NCBI GenBank assembly: GCA_918807975.1
Contig: OU964934.1
Span: forward strand, 2,914,001-2,978,000
Source of the DNA: Aplidium turbinatum
Lineage: Eukaryota > Chordata > Ascidiacea > Aplousobranchia > Polyclinidae
DNA length: 64,000 nucleotides
Reading direction: 5' to 3'
Shown one piece after another: positions 21,901 to 31,331 of this stretch. Made by a program: the position numbers and the translations under genes. The notes under the pieces are model-generated. The model was not told where the DNA came from and made no database searches. It worked only from the letters and a program-made list of their open reading frames with translations. Positions within the stretch are counted from its first letter, which is position 1. Every line of letters starts with the position of its first letter.

Positions 21901-24900
21901 CAATGGTCTGGCGGCCATCTTGGAAGCTATCTTGAAAATAACCACTTTCCGGAAGTTGGATTCCTTAAGATTTTGAATATGTTAGTACTGACACTCAATA
22001 CTAATCAAATCAGTTGAAAAACCATTGGTAACTTATTGTAACCAAAAAAGTAACACAAACAACAAACAAGCGACTACAATAAGAAAAAAACAAGCAAAAA
22101 ATTAATACATGACGTCACAATGACGTCATTAATAACATAATTTTGTGTCATTTTTATCTCGTGTATTTTGTAGTGGCAGTCAGTCCAAATGTAAAAAAAT
22201 AACGTATCTAATTGCATAAAAATGCCGTAAAAAGAGCTCAAAATTGACTTGGGGGGAATCCCCGATTTGGGGGTGATCACGTGACCCAAAAAGTTGCGGC
22301 ACCCACTAAAATTGAAGTTAGATTCATCAACTACAAAAAAATGCAAAAAAACAACGTGTAACACGTTTAGCCTAAAGATGCTCATTTTTGCCCCTAAGGG
22401 CCTGCACTACAGTGAAGTGAATAATTTCTGGGCAAAACTGTTGCACAATAAAACAAACATACTTCAACTAACAGTCAGAAACTTCAATGAATGGATCACA
22501 TTGGATCAGTGGTTTAAAGACTGTTGGAGATACCCTAGGCTATGTGGAATTGCCAAAATTAAAGTCTCAAAACAGATTATGTGGTGATTAATATTCATCC
22601 AGCTGTCATATTTTAAGTGAATGAAGTGTAAAAGAATTCTTAACCTGAATTTCAAGTTAACTTTAAAATGGGACTTTGTTATAAAACTTCCAGTTTGTAT
22701 AATATGTCATCTTAGTGGCATGATAATATTTACAGAGTAATGCTTTGCATTTGAAAGGTCAATCTTGGTAACTTATTTATTGTTTGGTTTTGAGTTTTTA
22801 TCCTCAGACTGACAAAGCCTTGGTAGGTTATTCCTGGTGGCTTCGCATTGTAGAGGCTCTTGACGCAGGGCCGGTTACTGAGATTGGCAGAGTGAAGTTT
22901 CCGATTGTTAAAGTGTTGTTGCCAGGAAATTATTTCATCCAATAGATGCCGTTGAAAGGAGAGCGGTCCTGAAAATGCATTGCTCAAGCGCACACCCCCT
23001 GACCTGAACCAGCGTGCCGTGTGATTTGAGTTGTGCTCCTAACCACTGAGCTAACGGTGCGGACGTCTGTTAGTGAAGTCCAGGACAAATAATGGCATAA
23101 AAAATATTTTTTGAAAAGATTTCTTTCAACCAGACACTTTAATTGATAATATTATAGTTAACAAATAATTTTTTTTGTAGAGAGTTTGCACTAATCTTTG
23201 AAACAAGATGCGTCATGCATCAACAGTTGTACAGAAAAGCTCAAAACTCCATGTTTGGTTTATTGTCATGTTTTCTTATTCCTTGCTTTCATCAGGTTCC
23301 TTCAGAGTTAATAACATTGAAACGTCGACAAGACGACCTTATTGCAAAACTCGATGGTCTCATCGAAGAAACCACGTCATTGGATGCCTCAACTCAAACA
23401 AATAGCTGCTTGAGTTTATTTGGTGACAAGGTTTGTTTCATACACTTTATTATTGCTGTTACCACTTTGGACCAAGGGAAGGGTCATATGCTTTTTGTAC
23501 TAACACAAACAGTCATCATTTGTAACAGGTTCATGTTTAAATATTTGGTTTGGAAAGCTTGCAGCTATTTTGCAACAAAAAGATTTCAGTTTTCTCATGA
23601 AATTTTACACATCGTCAAGATATGTTCAGGTTTGCCAAGGTTGAAAGTTGTGAAGTAAAAGCGTCATAAATTATCATCAAGAAATCTAGGCCTAAATATG
23701 GCAATAGGCTGTAGTGGCCTACACAGATCACGGTTGCTTGTCTGATGTGCGTAAAATCTTTGATACAGTTTTCAGATTTATCTAATGAAGTGTTTTTATG
23801 GAACGTACGGATTTGTACGTTTTTTTTTCGTATTACAGATACTGACACACCCGTACAATCGTACATCTCCAGTTTATGATAGTGTTATCTATTGGCGCTT
23901 TGGACAAATTAATTAGGTTCACGTTGTTTCAATTGGAAATTAAACACCATCATTGCACAATTTGACCAGTGGAATTTGCCGCTGTTTGGTTGTGCAATGT
24001 GCGTACCATAGACGACGTTTTCTCTAAGTACTTTATAGAATTCGTTAACAAAATAAAACTCACCAATCGTTGCAGAAAGAAGCAATCACCGACTTTGTCA
24101 TCCACGCCAGTCCTGATCGACCTCCGCGATCGCTCAAATTCATCCACCGATTGCTGTCGAAGAGAGTAAGTGAATGCTTACAAGTTTCTGAAAACTGCTT
24201 TGACAGTTGAGTTTAAACTTTAGAGTGAACACGTGGATTTATGTAAATGCAAATAAAAAATTAACACTCATTTACAGAATATAAGAAAGAAAATAAAAGA
24301 AAACTGGTTTAAAGTAAGGATGGGCATTTTTGAATAGTTAAAGAGCCTATTGACACATATTCTAGATCTAGAATATTTATACCAAATTCGAATATAATTC
24401 GGCTTAAGTAGCCTAAAACTGAACTTGAAACGACGTAATAGAGTAAAACAGAATACGCAGAAGTGCACATTCGGTGCTCTAAATCGGGGTCTGCTACTAT
24501 TCGGTGAGTCCGATTCGGTGAGTCCGATTCGGTGAGTCTGATTCGGTGAGTTCCTAACTTCTAACCCCTAACCTTAACTCCTAACCCCTAACCCTAAAAC
24601 GGCAATAATAATTAGGCTACGGTACCCGATAATTTAAAAAAAAAATTGAAAAAATCCCCTGTTAAGGGATCGGACTCACCGAATCGGACTAACCGAATCG
24701 GACTCACCGAATCGGACTCACCGAAACGGGCCATTCCGCTAAATCGTGGTTCCCGCGCCAGGTGGTATAACACAGGAAAGCAGAGGACGAAGATTGATGT
24801 TAGTTGTTGAAGGTTTAGTGAACCAAATAGACCGAGAGCCTACGACAGAAGATTTCACCCCATAAGGTACAAAAGGTTTGAGCCCTTGAAGTTACTGGGG

Positions 24901-27900
24901 TCAACCATGTCACTCACAAAAAGTATGGAAGATTGACCGCACCGGGTGGATCTGGACCCTAGAGCCCCCTAAAAAGCCCAAAAAGGGGGTTAATTTCACC
25001 CCATAAGGTACATGGACCAAACTTGGTGAAAACGAAGTTCTATGTCAGGACATCACAAAAATATCAAATCTAACAATATTTTCGAGTGGAAAGGTGATGT
25101 AAGACTCCCCCCAAAGTGACCCCCCAGGGGGTTAATTTCACCCCATAAGGTACATGGACCAAAGTTGGTCAAAACGAAGTCTTATGTCAGGACATCACAA
25201 AAATATCAAATCTAACAATATTTTCGGGTGGAAAGGTGATGTAAGATGCCTTCAAAGTGACTTCCCTTAATGTGACCCCCTCGGAAGGTTTATTCCACCC
25301 CATAAGGTACATGGACCAAACTTGGTCAAAATGAAGTCTTATGTCAGGACATCACAAAAATATCAAATCTAACAATATTTTCGGGTGGAAAGGTGATGTA
25401 AGATGCCTTCAAAGTGACTTCCCTTAATGTGACCCCCTCGGAAGGTTTATTCCACCCCATAAGGTACATGGACCAAACTTGGTCAAAATGAAGTCTTATG
25501 TCAGGACATCACAAAAATATCAAATCTAACAATATTTTCGGGTGGAAAGGTGGTGTAAGATGACTTCAAAGTGACTTTCCTTAATGTGACCCCCTCGGAA
25601 GGTGTATTTCACCCCGTAAAGTACATGGACCAAACTTGGTCAAAACGAAGTCTTATGTCAGGACATCACAAAAATATCAAATCTAACAATATTTTCGGGT
25701 GGAAAGGTGATGTAAGATGTCATCAAAGTGACCCCCAGAGGGTTTATTTCACCATAGAGTACATGGACCAAACGTGGTCAAAACGAAGTCTTCTAGGGCA
25801 CCACAAAATATCAAATCTAACAATACTCTCAGTTGGAAAGGTGATAAAAGACCTACCCAAAAGTGAATCTCCTCCTATAGTTTAATTTACTTCATCCCTT
25901 TCTCGAACCAACCTTGGTGTAACGAAAGTGCTATGCCAGGACAGTACGAATGGATTAAATTTAAAAATATTTTTATATAGGTTTTGATGAAATACATTCA
26001 CAAGCTGTCCCATGATGCATGAAATGGAACTATAGCCTACTTTACAAAAAGTTTTTGTATAAATCATATTAAGTCAATCGAAAAAAGGCAACAGGACATG
26101 ACAATACATGGCTTTGTAACACCAAAAACAGAAAGTACGTAAGAAGCATATAGGCTACAGTAGCCAGAAAATTGATCCAAGATCTTGATACCACCACTAA
26201 ATGTGGACTTAATCGAACAACTGACTATCCAAATCAAAACGTTTCGAAATGAATCATTTGGAACGTTAATTTAGGCAGTAATGAACATTTTCCAGCTGCT
26301 ACAATAAATAACCCAATAAACCCAATGTAGTAAATTTTTGTTTAATGCCATTTGCTTCATGTCTCCAATCAGTTATTGTAACTGTTCATTCATAAACAGA
26401 GATTGTTTGAGCAAATGTAAACGGTAACTCAATTGGTTAGCGCGTCACTTCTGGAACGAAGAAGCTTCAAGATCAATAGCGGCGCTGGTTCGACTCTCGG
26501 GGTGTGCGCTTGAGCAACGCACGTTAAGGGCTGCTCTCCATTCAGCGGCATCTAATGGATGGAATAATTCCCCGACAACAAGCCTTCAACAATCGGAAAC
26601 TTCACTCTGTCAATCTCGGTGACCGGGCCTGCGCCAGTGATTCAAAGCCTCTACAAGTATGCGAAACTGCCAGGATTAAGCTCTGCAAGAAGCTTTCCCA
26701 GTCCGAGGATAAAGATTCAATCAATCAATCACTGGTGTCGCTTTTACTTTCTTCGTCTTATTCTTCAGATTCATACAATTCTCCTGTTATATACAGAGAA
26801 ATAAAGACTGTACGAAACAATTGCTATTATGCACTACAGATATGCGTAACATACAATAGTAATTTTATTATCTTTTACAGACGTCTATTTTTCTTCGAAT
26901 AATGCAACATTGCAACTTACTATTAACTGGAAAAAGTTCAACATTTATTTGTTATTTAGTGCACCCAGGCATTTTTCTCAAGATTGCAGAAACTATTGGT
27001 TATAGGTTCCTAAAACGAAACTTTACAGCCAGTTATTGGCTAATGTTTACAGTAAGAAAGTAAACAACTGATAGACCAGGAGAAAGTTTTATATTTATAA
27101 AGGGTAACCCAAGCGACATCCAATGCTGTTTACCTTCTTCTTGACTTTCCTGGATGAGATCAGATTCCACGCAGAGACATCTAAAGATGCTTTATACCTT
27201 TACCTTCAAACCACACCACTTTATAAGAACCTCCTTCTTCTTTCCAGCCATACTCTAGCAGCAACGTTGCTGCTTGTTCACTTCTAGTTGAAGATAACCA
27301 CCATCTTGTGATGAGATGTGTGCGCCTTGTCTTCTGGAGAAGTACTCGTAAACAAAGTGGTAGAGTACTACTATCTACAGTAGCTTCTGGTATGCATGAT
27401 ATCCTTTCATTTTCTTTTTTGGGTTTGTAGCCGTCTAAAAACATTTGTAAACGGACTTCGTTGACATAATTAATTTTCTTGTTTTTGTACATGTTACACA
27501 CAAAGTTCTCTATGGCGATGATAGTGTCTTCACTAATTTCTTTGTCGTGTCCGAGTTGGCTAAAAGCTGCCTGCGCTTCGTGGTTTGCTTGGAGTAATTT
27601 CAGCGGCCGCACTTTCCCTTTCCTGCTAAATGACGAGGTGTAATCAGAATCTGTAAAGGCATGATATGCAGGTAAACACTTGCAAATCGTCACTCCAAGT
27701 GCGGTAGGCCTATGCAGCTGGTTGATGTTGATGTACCGCTGCGTGTTATTGCTTTGCAAGCCAGCTTCTATCCATATCTTTAATGAAGGATCAAAAGTTC
27801 CATAGCAACCTAAGCCAATTACAAGACAGTCAGTGTCAGACGTGCGGATAACCACATTGCTTGGGGCTGGTACATCGCAGACAGCTTGCTTTATCTCTGT

Positions 27901-30900
27901 ATATAACAGGAGAATTGTATGAATCTGAAGAATAAGATGAAGAAAGTGAAAGCGACAGCAGTGACAATGAAGAATAAAGAAACGACCGTTTACATTTACA
28001 CGAACAATCTCTGTTTATGAATGAACAGTTACGATAACTGATTGGAGACATGAAGCAAATGGCATTAAATAAAAATTTACTGCATTGGGTTTATTAGGTT
28101 ATTTATTGTAGCAGCTGGAAAATGTTCATTACTGCCTAAATTAACGTTCCAAATGATTCATTTCGAAACGTTTTGATTTGGATAGTCAGCTGTTCGATTA
28201 AGTCCACATTTAGTGGTGGTATCAAGATCTTGGATCAATTTTCTGGCTACTGTAGCCTATATGCTTCTTGTGTACTTTCTGTTTTTGGTGTTACAAAGCC
28301 ATGTATTGTCATGTCCTGTTGCCTTTTTTCGATTGACTTAATATGATTTATACAAAAACTTTTTGTAAAGTAGGCTATAGTTCCATTTCATGCATCATGG
28401 GACAGCTTGTGAATGTATTTCATCAAAACCTATATAAAAATATTTTTAAATTTAATCCATTCGTACTGTCCTGGCATAGCACTTTCGTTACACCAAGGTT
28501 GGTTCGAGAAAGGGATGAAGTAAATTAAACTATAGGAGGAGATTCACTTTTGGGTAGGTCTTTTATCACCTTTCCAACTGAGAGTATTGTTAGATTTGAT
28601 ATTTTGTGGTGCCCTAGAAGACTTCGTTTTGACCACGTTTGGTCCATGTACTCTATGGTGAAATAAACCCTCTGGGGGTCACTTTGATGACATCTTACAT
28701 CACCTTTCCACCCGAAAATATTGTTAGATTTGATATTTTTGTGATGTCCTGACATAAGACTTCGTTTTGACCAAGTTTGGTCCATGTACTTTATGGGGTG
28801 AAATACACCTTCCGAGGGGGTCACATTAAGGAAAGTCACTTTGAAGTCATCTTACACCACCTTTCCACCCGAAAATATTGTTAGATTTGATATTTTTGTG
28901 ATGTCCTGACATAAGACTTCATTTTGACCAAGTTTGGTCCATATACCTTATGGGGTGGAATAAACCTTCCGAGGGGGTCACATTAAGGGAAGTCACTTTG
29001 AAGGCATCTTACATCACCTTTCCACCCGAAAATATTGTTAGATTTGATATTTTTGTGATGTCCTGACATAAGACTTCGTTTTGACCAACTTTGGTCCATG
29101 TACCTTATGGGGTGAAATTAACCCCCTGGGGGGTCACTTTGGGGGGAGTCTTACATCACCTTTCCACTCGAAAATATTGTTAGATTTGATATTTTTGTGA
29201 TGTCCTGACATAGAACTTCGTTTTCACCAAGTTTGGTCCATGTACCTTATGGGGTGAAATTAACCCCCTTTTTGGGCTTTTTAGGGGGCTCTAGGGTCCA
29301 GATCCACCCGGTGCGGTCAATCTTCCATACTTTTTGTGAGTGACATGGTTGACCCCAGTAACTTCAAGGGGTCAAACCTTTTGTACCTTATGGGGTGAAA
29401 TCTTCTGTCGTAGGCTCCCAGACTAAAAGGGTTATCGCGTCAAGATCTTCTCGCTAATACAATATTTTACATTCGTGTATAAACTGTATATACTTATTTT
29501 GTGTTAAGCAATCAGTTTAACGACAAGGCAGAAACAATCATTCATACAACACATAGGAATACTTGTTTTCATCCGAGCCCATCGATGCCTGATCCAGGCA
29601 AGACAATTGAGAAGAATCAGTGCAAAATATCGCTAATTTTAATCCAATTAACAAAAAGCTTGTGTTTACCTTTTCTTAATGTTCAATTGAAGATAGTTTC
29701 ATCTAAAGCTGAACAGAGTTGCCCAAACAAAGAATATTTCTAAACCAAACTTTGTTTTGACGTCATGTGCGTAAGTTTTGAAATCCTAATAATAACAATA
29801 GCGCTCTACAATAGCTAAGGTCTATCAGCGAGACTGCGACACTACATATTTTCAATTCTCACTGCATATTATGCAATAATGCAAGAAAGAACACCATCCG
29901 TACCATTTTTAAAAGTCTCTGATATTGCCCGGCCTGGAATTGGCCCAGACGACCTAGCACTAGAGCGGAAGGCGATTACCAAACCAATGACCAAATCAAC
30001 ATAGTGAGTACGACGTCTACATGAAAAGTTGTCTATAAACCGAATCCTACAAACTATTGGATGCGAATCAATTTGGTACCGTATAACGGCACAACTTTGC
30101 CTGGTAGCTGACTTTTCCTAAAATTTCTGAGTTGAAGTCTGACTACAATACGGTCTTTCATGATTTATTGGTTTTGTCTAATGGATGACATTGTTAGATG
30201 CTATCTATTAGACAAATCCAATAAAACATGAAGAAGAAGAAGACCATATTGTGGTCAGATGTTAACTCGTAAATTTTGGGCAGTTGTCCACACGGGCAAA
30301 GTTTTAGTGTATCCTAAATTGCCCATTCTTACCGTAAAGCAAAAAATTCTGGTGAATACTTGTTTGCTTGTTCAAGTTTTCGCCCCTGTTTCATCAATCT
30401 ATCTGTGCGTAGTTCAAAGTTTTATGGAAGGTCCACGCACATTCTTCATTACTTTCTCCTCTTCATCTCGATCCCAGTTGGGCCAGCGAGGAATGTTTGA
30501 ATCGTGGCTCAAACGACGTAGTGGTTACGATTATTTTCAAACAAGGTGAGTGTGTTTGGCTTGTCACGAAACTTCAGCGTGGTTGTCACACCTGTGCTCC
30601 TGCGAACCTTCTGTGATTACACTTGTTCTATCATTTTATGCAAGCAAACAGAACTGATGCTGATTGAGATCGTAATTATCCCTGCAGTTTACGGTTTCAT
30701 AATTTCATTGCATTGGCTTTAACGTCACATTTTTCCTACTGGAGAAAAAATTGATACGAGAACAATACTTATTACTTATTCAAAAAGCTACTTTATTTTT
30801 AGTCGATGGAGGTTCTCTTGCTTTCGTCAGTCCATCAATGAATGTTCCAATTTGCGGTGAATCCAACATAGCGCGCTTGTTCGGTCGATACCTTGGCCTC

Positions 30901-31173
30901 TACGACAGCAAATCCGCCGCTGCTAACCTCACCATGAAGACTGACGTCATCTTGGATGCCTGTGACGTCATATCGTCTCCTGTTACGTCTAACGCTGAAA
31001 AGTCAGCAGCAGTAAAACGCTGGAGCCAAATCTTGGCTGAATCATGTTGGCTTTGTGGCGGAGAGCCGTCTCTTGCTGATGCTGTCGCATTATCAACTTT
31101 ACGAAATTCTGGCTTGAAAGTTGAGTGTCAAAACGTCAAGAAGTGGCTTCATAATGGGAATGATCTGATGTAG
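12804..31173 (+). CDS. AIMP2: AIMP2, aminoacyl-tRNA synthetase complex scaffold (five coding exons)
   Basis: The join of 12804-12923, 23296-23430, 24076-24165, 30413-30545 and 30803-31173 encodes about 282 residues with every intron phase consistent (0, 0, 0, 1); human AIMP2 has 320. AIMP2 is the p38 scaffold that holds lysyl-tRNA synthetase and other members of the multi-synthetase complex. The N-terminus MYSMKPHYTV...LPNSMYKLPRV matches the lysyl-tRNA synthetase-binding peptide. Exon 2 gives the RQDDLIAKLDGL leucine-zipper-like segment. Exon 3 gives FVIHASPDRPPRSLKFIHRLL and exon 5 a GST-C-like fold (ESNIARLFGRYLGLYDS...). All splice sites are GT-AG, and the gene looks intact although its introns hold about 14 kb of transposons. 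A start at the second Met (12813) is equally possible. Confidence 0.93.
13890..14936 (-). CDS. Academ-like XPG-type nuclease protein, minus-strand copy
   Basis: 348 codons, open throughout. An HEEADTRMFLHVKHG block is near residues 69-83 and TVDTDVVIIAISCF near 91-104. Together they resemble the acidic EAEA...TEDxD pattern of XPG/FEN-type nucleases. ITICDTVSSLEKKAWDCW follows near 140 (other family members usually have ITGCDTVS). Then come LPPTSAALMQHTRKAIHQA and a cysteine-rich, CXC-like tail (CGSRCSCKKKSIKCTSLCSC) near 285-310. The N-terminal part seen in longer relatives is absent or lies in another exon. The gene probably encodes transposase or an accessory nuclease. The Gly to Ile change in the GCD motif may mean that it is inactive. 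Confidence 0.72.
   Translation of the reverse strand: MAVTSNTRLPLNWSEFLGNDSNKTALYQLVQQAVITSVDPNLFTIVVISLDTALNNQTLDMPEVSPCDHEEADTRMFLHVKHGKSDAIAKTVDTDVVIIAISCFDKLEICKLWVEFGVGEKTRFIPIHDIVSSSPQSPMICASLPLFYAITICDTVSSLEKKAWDCWMLNLTAMCGLFNSLNFSSSPSSINDIQKYVIALYGNGPTITDVDECRYMMFTNGCTCTIEKLPPTSAALMQHTRKAIHQAEIRKSSLVNVQQLPSPLAWGWKHNDANQLVPFCQSTCGSRCSCKKKSIKCTSLCSCEYETCNSTTKYPILSDVSSSIHIDVSSPIHTDHSRKAFDFLNSIL
15076..16214. mobile_element. hAT element inside the Academ-like gene
   Basis: Exact 8-bp duplications gtccttga (15068-15075, 16215-16222) and termini tagtgttgggcgatat / atatcgcccaacacta. The flanking duplication lies in codons of the interrupted gene (YVLD). On the - strand, 15739-16071 codes for an acidic serine-rich tail (SDSSDDTTTSSSDDTDSD) with no recognised transposase domain. 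About 500 bp (15290-15790) is homologous, in reverse orientation, to part of the 7580-9949 hAT, which has different termini. Confidence 0.88.
15739..16071 (-). CDS. hAT-borne ORF with acidic Ser/Asp tail
   Basis: 110 codons: a basic middle (MRKRRVDGYQSTKAAKRGR) followed by a strongly acidic Ser/Asp/Thr end. I do not recognise a domain. The tail and the DNA after its stop match the tail region at 8370-8640 in another hAT, which suggests the end of a transposon-encoded protein whose upstream exons were lost. Confidence 0.4.
   Translation of the reverse strand: MPTQMHEWRISVGNKNAEATRALARLGSDIPPSRYATAIHLLLSQLPDGAMRKRRVDGYQSTKAAKRGRYITRYNGEDSVDLQPSDEPLDVSDSSDDTTTSSSDDTDSDI
18337..19674. mobile_element. 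ctgggtttttttt-ended insertion in the 177-bp array
   Basis: The left end ctgctgggttttttttttcg and right end gaaaaaaaaacccag are inverted. Flanks actttaca and ctttaca suggest a 7-8-bp duplication. Inside are repeated cggtcattt / aaatgaccga blocks near both ends, plus the younger hAT at 18431-19542. No coding region was seen. Exact limits are uncertain by a few bases. Confidence 0.6.
18431..19542. mobile_element. hAT element, taaggatgtgcc ends
   Basis: Exact 8-bp duplications atttttag (18423-18430, 19543-19550). Termini taaggatgtgccaattaat and gtaatcggcacatcccta, each followed by repeated atcggcatcggc motifs. No transposase is recognisable; it is non-autonomous or decayed. Confidence 0.87.
20176..21222. 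mobile_element. GC-rich TIR element nested in the hAT
   Basis: Inverted ends ccaggccaagactacccagg and cctgggtagtcttggcctgg, exact over about 20 bp. The interior is more GC-rich than the surroundings. It has repeated motifs near cttgaacaatgtcgtggcgg and an inner inverted-repeat element. The reading frames here look like chance in GC-rich DNA. No clear target duplication was read. Confidence 0.72.
20769..20987. mobile_element. 219-bp inverted-repeat element, innermost of the nest
   Basis: ttttaggtgcagacagttag then gcgccggtcagataggcgc on the left is answered by gaccggcgcctaactgtctg then cgcctaaaa on the right, about 45 bp of inverted repeat. Non-coding. It lies inside 20176-21222, which lies inside 19768-21721, inside the tandem array, inside the Academ-like element, inside AIMP2 intron 1. 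Confidence 0.75.
22796..23072 (-). repeat. tRNA-derived SINE, family B (diverged copy)
   Basis: Read on -, a head cgttagctcagtggttagga and a B box like ggttcaggtc are followed by a body shared with 26425-26731 and 40611-41180: cggcatctattggatgaaat and aatcggaaacttcactctg. It lies between the Academ-like element and exon 2 of AIMP2. It is the most diverged of the family B copies here. Confidence 0.72.
23296..23430 (+). CDS. AIMP2: AIMP2 exon 2
   Basis: 45 codons, VPSELITLKRRQDDLIAKLD... through LSLFGDK. The acceptor is ttcatcag and the donor aag/gtttgt. It matches the human ESRQDDILKRLYELK heptad region that mediates coiled-coil contacts. Confidence 0.9.
24076..24165 (+). CDS. AIMP2: AIMP2 exon 3
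   Basis: 30 codons, KEAITDFVIHASPDRPPRSL then KFIHRLLSKR. The acceptor is cgttgcag and the donor aga/gtaagt, phase 0. It aligns with human [21 protein letters not shown]. Confidence 0.92.
24487..24738. mobile_element. small MITE, gggtctgctact family, copy 2
   Basis: Duplication ctaaatcg at 24479-24486 and 24739-24746. Same ends as the copy at 10633, but with extra ggactcaccgaat units near the right end, making it 252 bp. It lies in AIMP2 intron 3. Confidence 0.85.
25000..25800. repeat. ~157-bp minisatellite units, left arm
   Basis: Six units, each with catggaccaaa(c/g)ttggt, tatgtcaggacatcacaaaa and caatattttcgggtggaaag. The third and fourth are almost identical. The inverted counterpart at 28620-29260 has five units, so one unit was gained or lost. 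Confidence 0.82.
26425..26731 (+). repeat. tRNA-derived SINE, family B
   Basis: A head aactcaattggttagcgcg with an A box and ggttcgactctc as a B box is followed by the shared body (cggcatctaatggatgga, caatcggaaacttcactctg) and an (aatc)n tail. It is inserted in the left arm of the long-inverted-repeat element; the right arm lacks it. Confidence 0.85.
27181..27855 (-). CDS. XPG-like transposon protein of the long-arm element
   Basis: 224 codons beginning near SDTDCLVIGLG, the acidic block that corresponds to DTDVVIIA in the protein at 13890-14936. It continues with LPAYHAFTDSDYTSSFSRKG (usually AFTGCDYTSSFSRKGK in relatives), ENFVCNMYKNKK, NEVRLQMFLDGYKPKK, LPLCLRVLLQKTRRT and YGWKEEGG. The upstream part with the EEADTR-like block is missing, and the GCD motif reads DSD, so this copy is probably inactive. 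It is a different lineage from the intron 1 element. Confidence 0.65.
   Translation of the reverse strand: MVIRTSDTDCLVIGLGCYGTFDPSLKIWIEAGLQSNNTQRYININQLHRPTALGVTICKCLPAYHAFTDSDYTSSFSRKGKVRPLKLLQANHEAQAAFSQLGHDKEISEDTIIAIENFVCNMYKNKKINYVNEVRLQMFLDGYKPKKENERISCIPEATVDSSTLPLCLRVLLQKTRRTHLITRWWLSSTRSEQAATLLLEYGWKEEGGSYKVVWFEGKGIKHL
28620..29260. repeat. ~157-bp minisatellite units, right arm
   Basis: Five units in inverted orientation, marked by tttggtccatgta at about 28648, 28777, 28935, 29090 and 29233. Counterpart of 25000-25800. Confidence 0.82.
29422..30412. other. AIMP2 intron 3, distal part
   Basis: No gene was recognised. The only structure seen is the hairpin at 30139-30258. The stretch ends in the exon 4 acceptor gtgcgtag. 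Confidence 0.5.
30139..30258. repeat. 120-bp hairpin repeat
   Basis: ctgactacaatacggtcttt with tttattggttttgtctaat is answered by attagacaaatccaataaaa and accatattgtggtcag. This is a near-complete inverted repeat with a small loop. Probably a tiny MITE; no duplication was read. Confidence 0.6.
30413..30545 (+). CDS. AIMP2: AIMP2 exon 4
   Basis: 44 codons plus one base, FKVLWKVHAHSSLLSPLHLD... through VVVTIIFKQ. The acceptor is tgtgcgtag and the donor caag/gtgagt. It aligns with human FRVLSTVHTHSSVKSV and LGFTLIWKN. The supporting frame is not the longest open frame here; homology and both splice phases decide it. Confidence 0.88.
30803..31173 (+). CDS. AIMP2: AIMP2 exon 5 (GST-C-like domain, stop)
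   Basis: It begins in phase 1 after atttttag: VDGGSLAFVSPSMNVPICGE, then SNIARLFGRYLG, CWLCGGEPSLADAVALSTL and VKKWLHNGNDLM, then a stop. It aligns with human MCPIEGEGNIARFLFSLFG, PWLAGNELTVADVVLWSVL and VQRWMRSCENL. This is the GST-like domain that docks partners in the synthetase complex. Confidence 0.95.
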
Positions 31174-31325
31174 AAAATTTAAAAAAATTCTCTCTCACAT
31201 AAGATTGTCTACCTTTGCTCAGTATCTGGTAAACTAAAGTAAACCAAGCTACTGAAGTAGAAAAGTAACACTCTCGTGAGTCTCATGTGGTTTTTCGTAG
31301 TGCGCCTTCATAGTCTATTACCGTA

Positions 31326-31331
31326 AATAAA
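31326..31331 (+). promoter_or_regulatory. probable AIMP2 polyadenylation signal
   Basis: aataaa about 150 bp after the AIMP2 stop, in the expected 3' UTR position. No other signal lies nearer. Confidence 0.5.

Larger units (their letters stand above)
17480..21905. repeat. 177-bp tandem array inside the transposon, interrupted twice
   Basis: The marker ccatcttgga recurs at 17551, 17726, 17903, 18080 and 18257 (spacing 175-177) and again at 21739. Each unit contains ccatattgaatttataggct, tctcattgacttcacagggt and acgttttggtcatatgatga. The fifth and sixth units are split by insertions (18340-19675 and 19768-21721). Adjacent inner units are nearly identical, so the array expanded recently or is kept uniform. 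It lies near the inner edge of the right terminal repeat of the Academ-like element. Confidence 0.88.
13035..22409. mobile_element. 9.4-kb Academ-like DNA transposon in AIMP2 intron 1
   Basis: Inverted termini of about 400 bp: the left arm 13035-13420 begins tagttcaggcccttag, and the right arm 21990-22409 ends ctaagggcctgcacta. Both contain tttaggctaaacgtgttaca and gacgtcattgtgacgtcat. The 3-bp cag on each side (13032-13034, 22410-22412) fits the short duplications of Academ. It carries two divergent genes whose proteins share XPG-like and cysteine-rich C-terminal motifs (13890-14936 on -, about 14937-17385 on +), a 177-bp tandem array and several younger hATs. Assignment to Academ rests on recalled family features (XPG-like nuclease, 3-4-bp duplications), not on a search. 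Confidence 0.78.
24835..29421. mobile_element. 4.6-kb element with 1.4-1.6-kb inverted arms in AIMP2 intron 3
   Basis: The left arm (24835 to about 26427, resuming 26738-26805 after a SINE) and right arm (about 27890-29421) are near-identical inverted repeats. They share gagcctacgacagaagattt at the outer edge and gaatctgaagaataaga at the inner edge. Each arm contains roughly 157-bp tandem units built around acatggaccaaacttggtca: about six on the left and five on the right, which accounts for the length difference. Between the arms is an XPG-like gene on -. Long arms plus this protein class suggest a second Academ-like family. The target duplication could not be fixed. Confidence 0.75.

Noticed and set aside
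25571-28839. Matching 104-codon and 61-codon frames at mirrored positions
   Set aside because: They are the same sequence in the two inverted arms of one transposon, and the frames run across minisatellite units.
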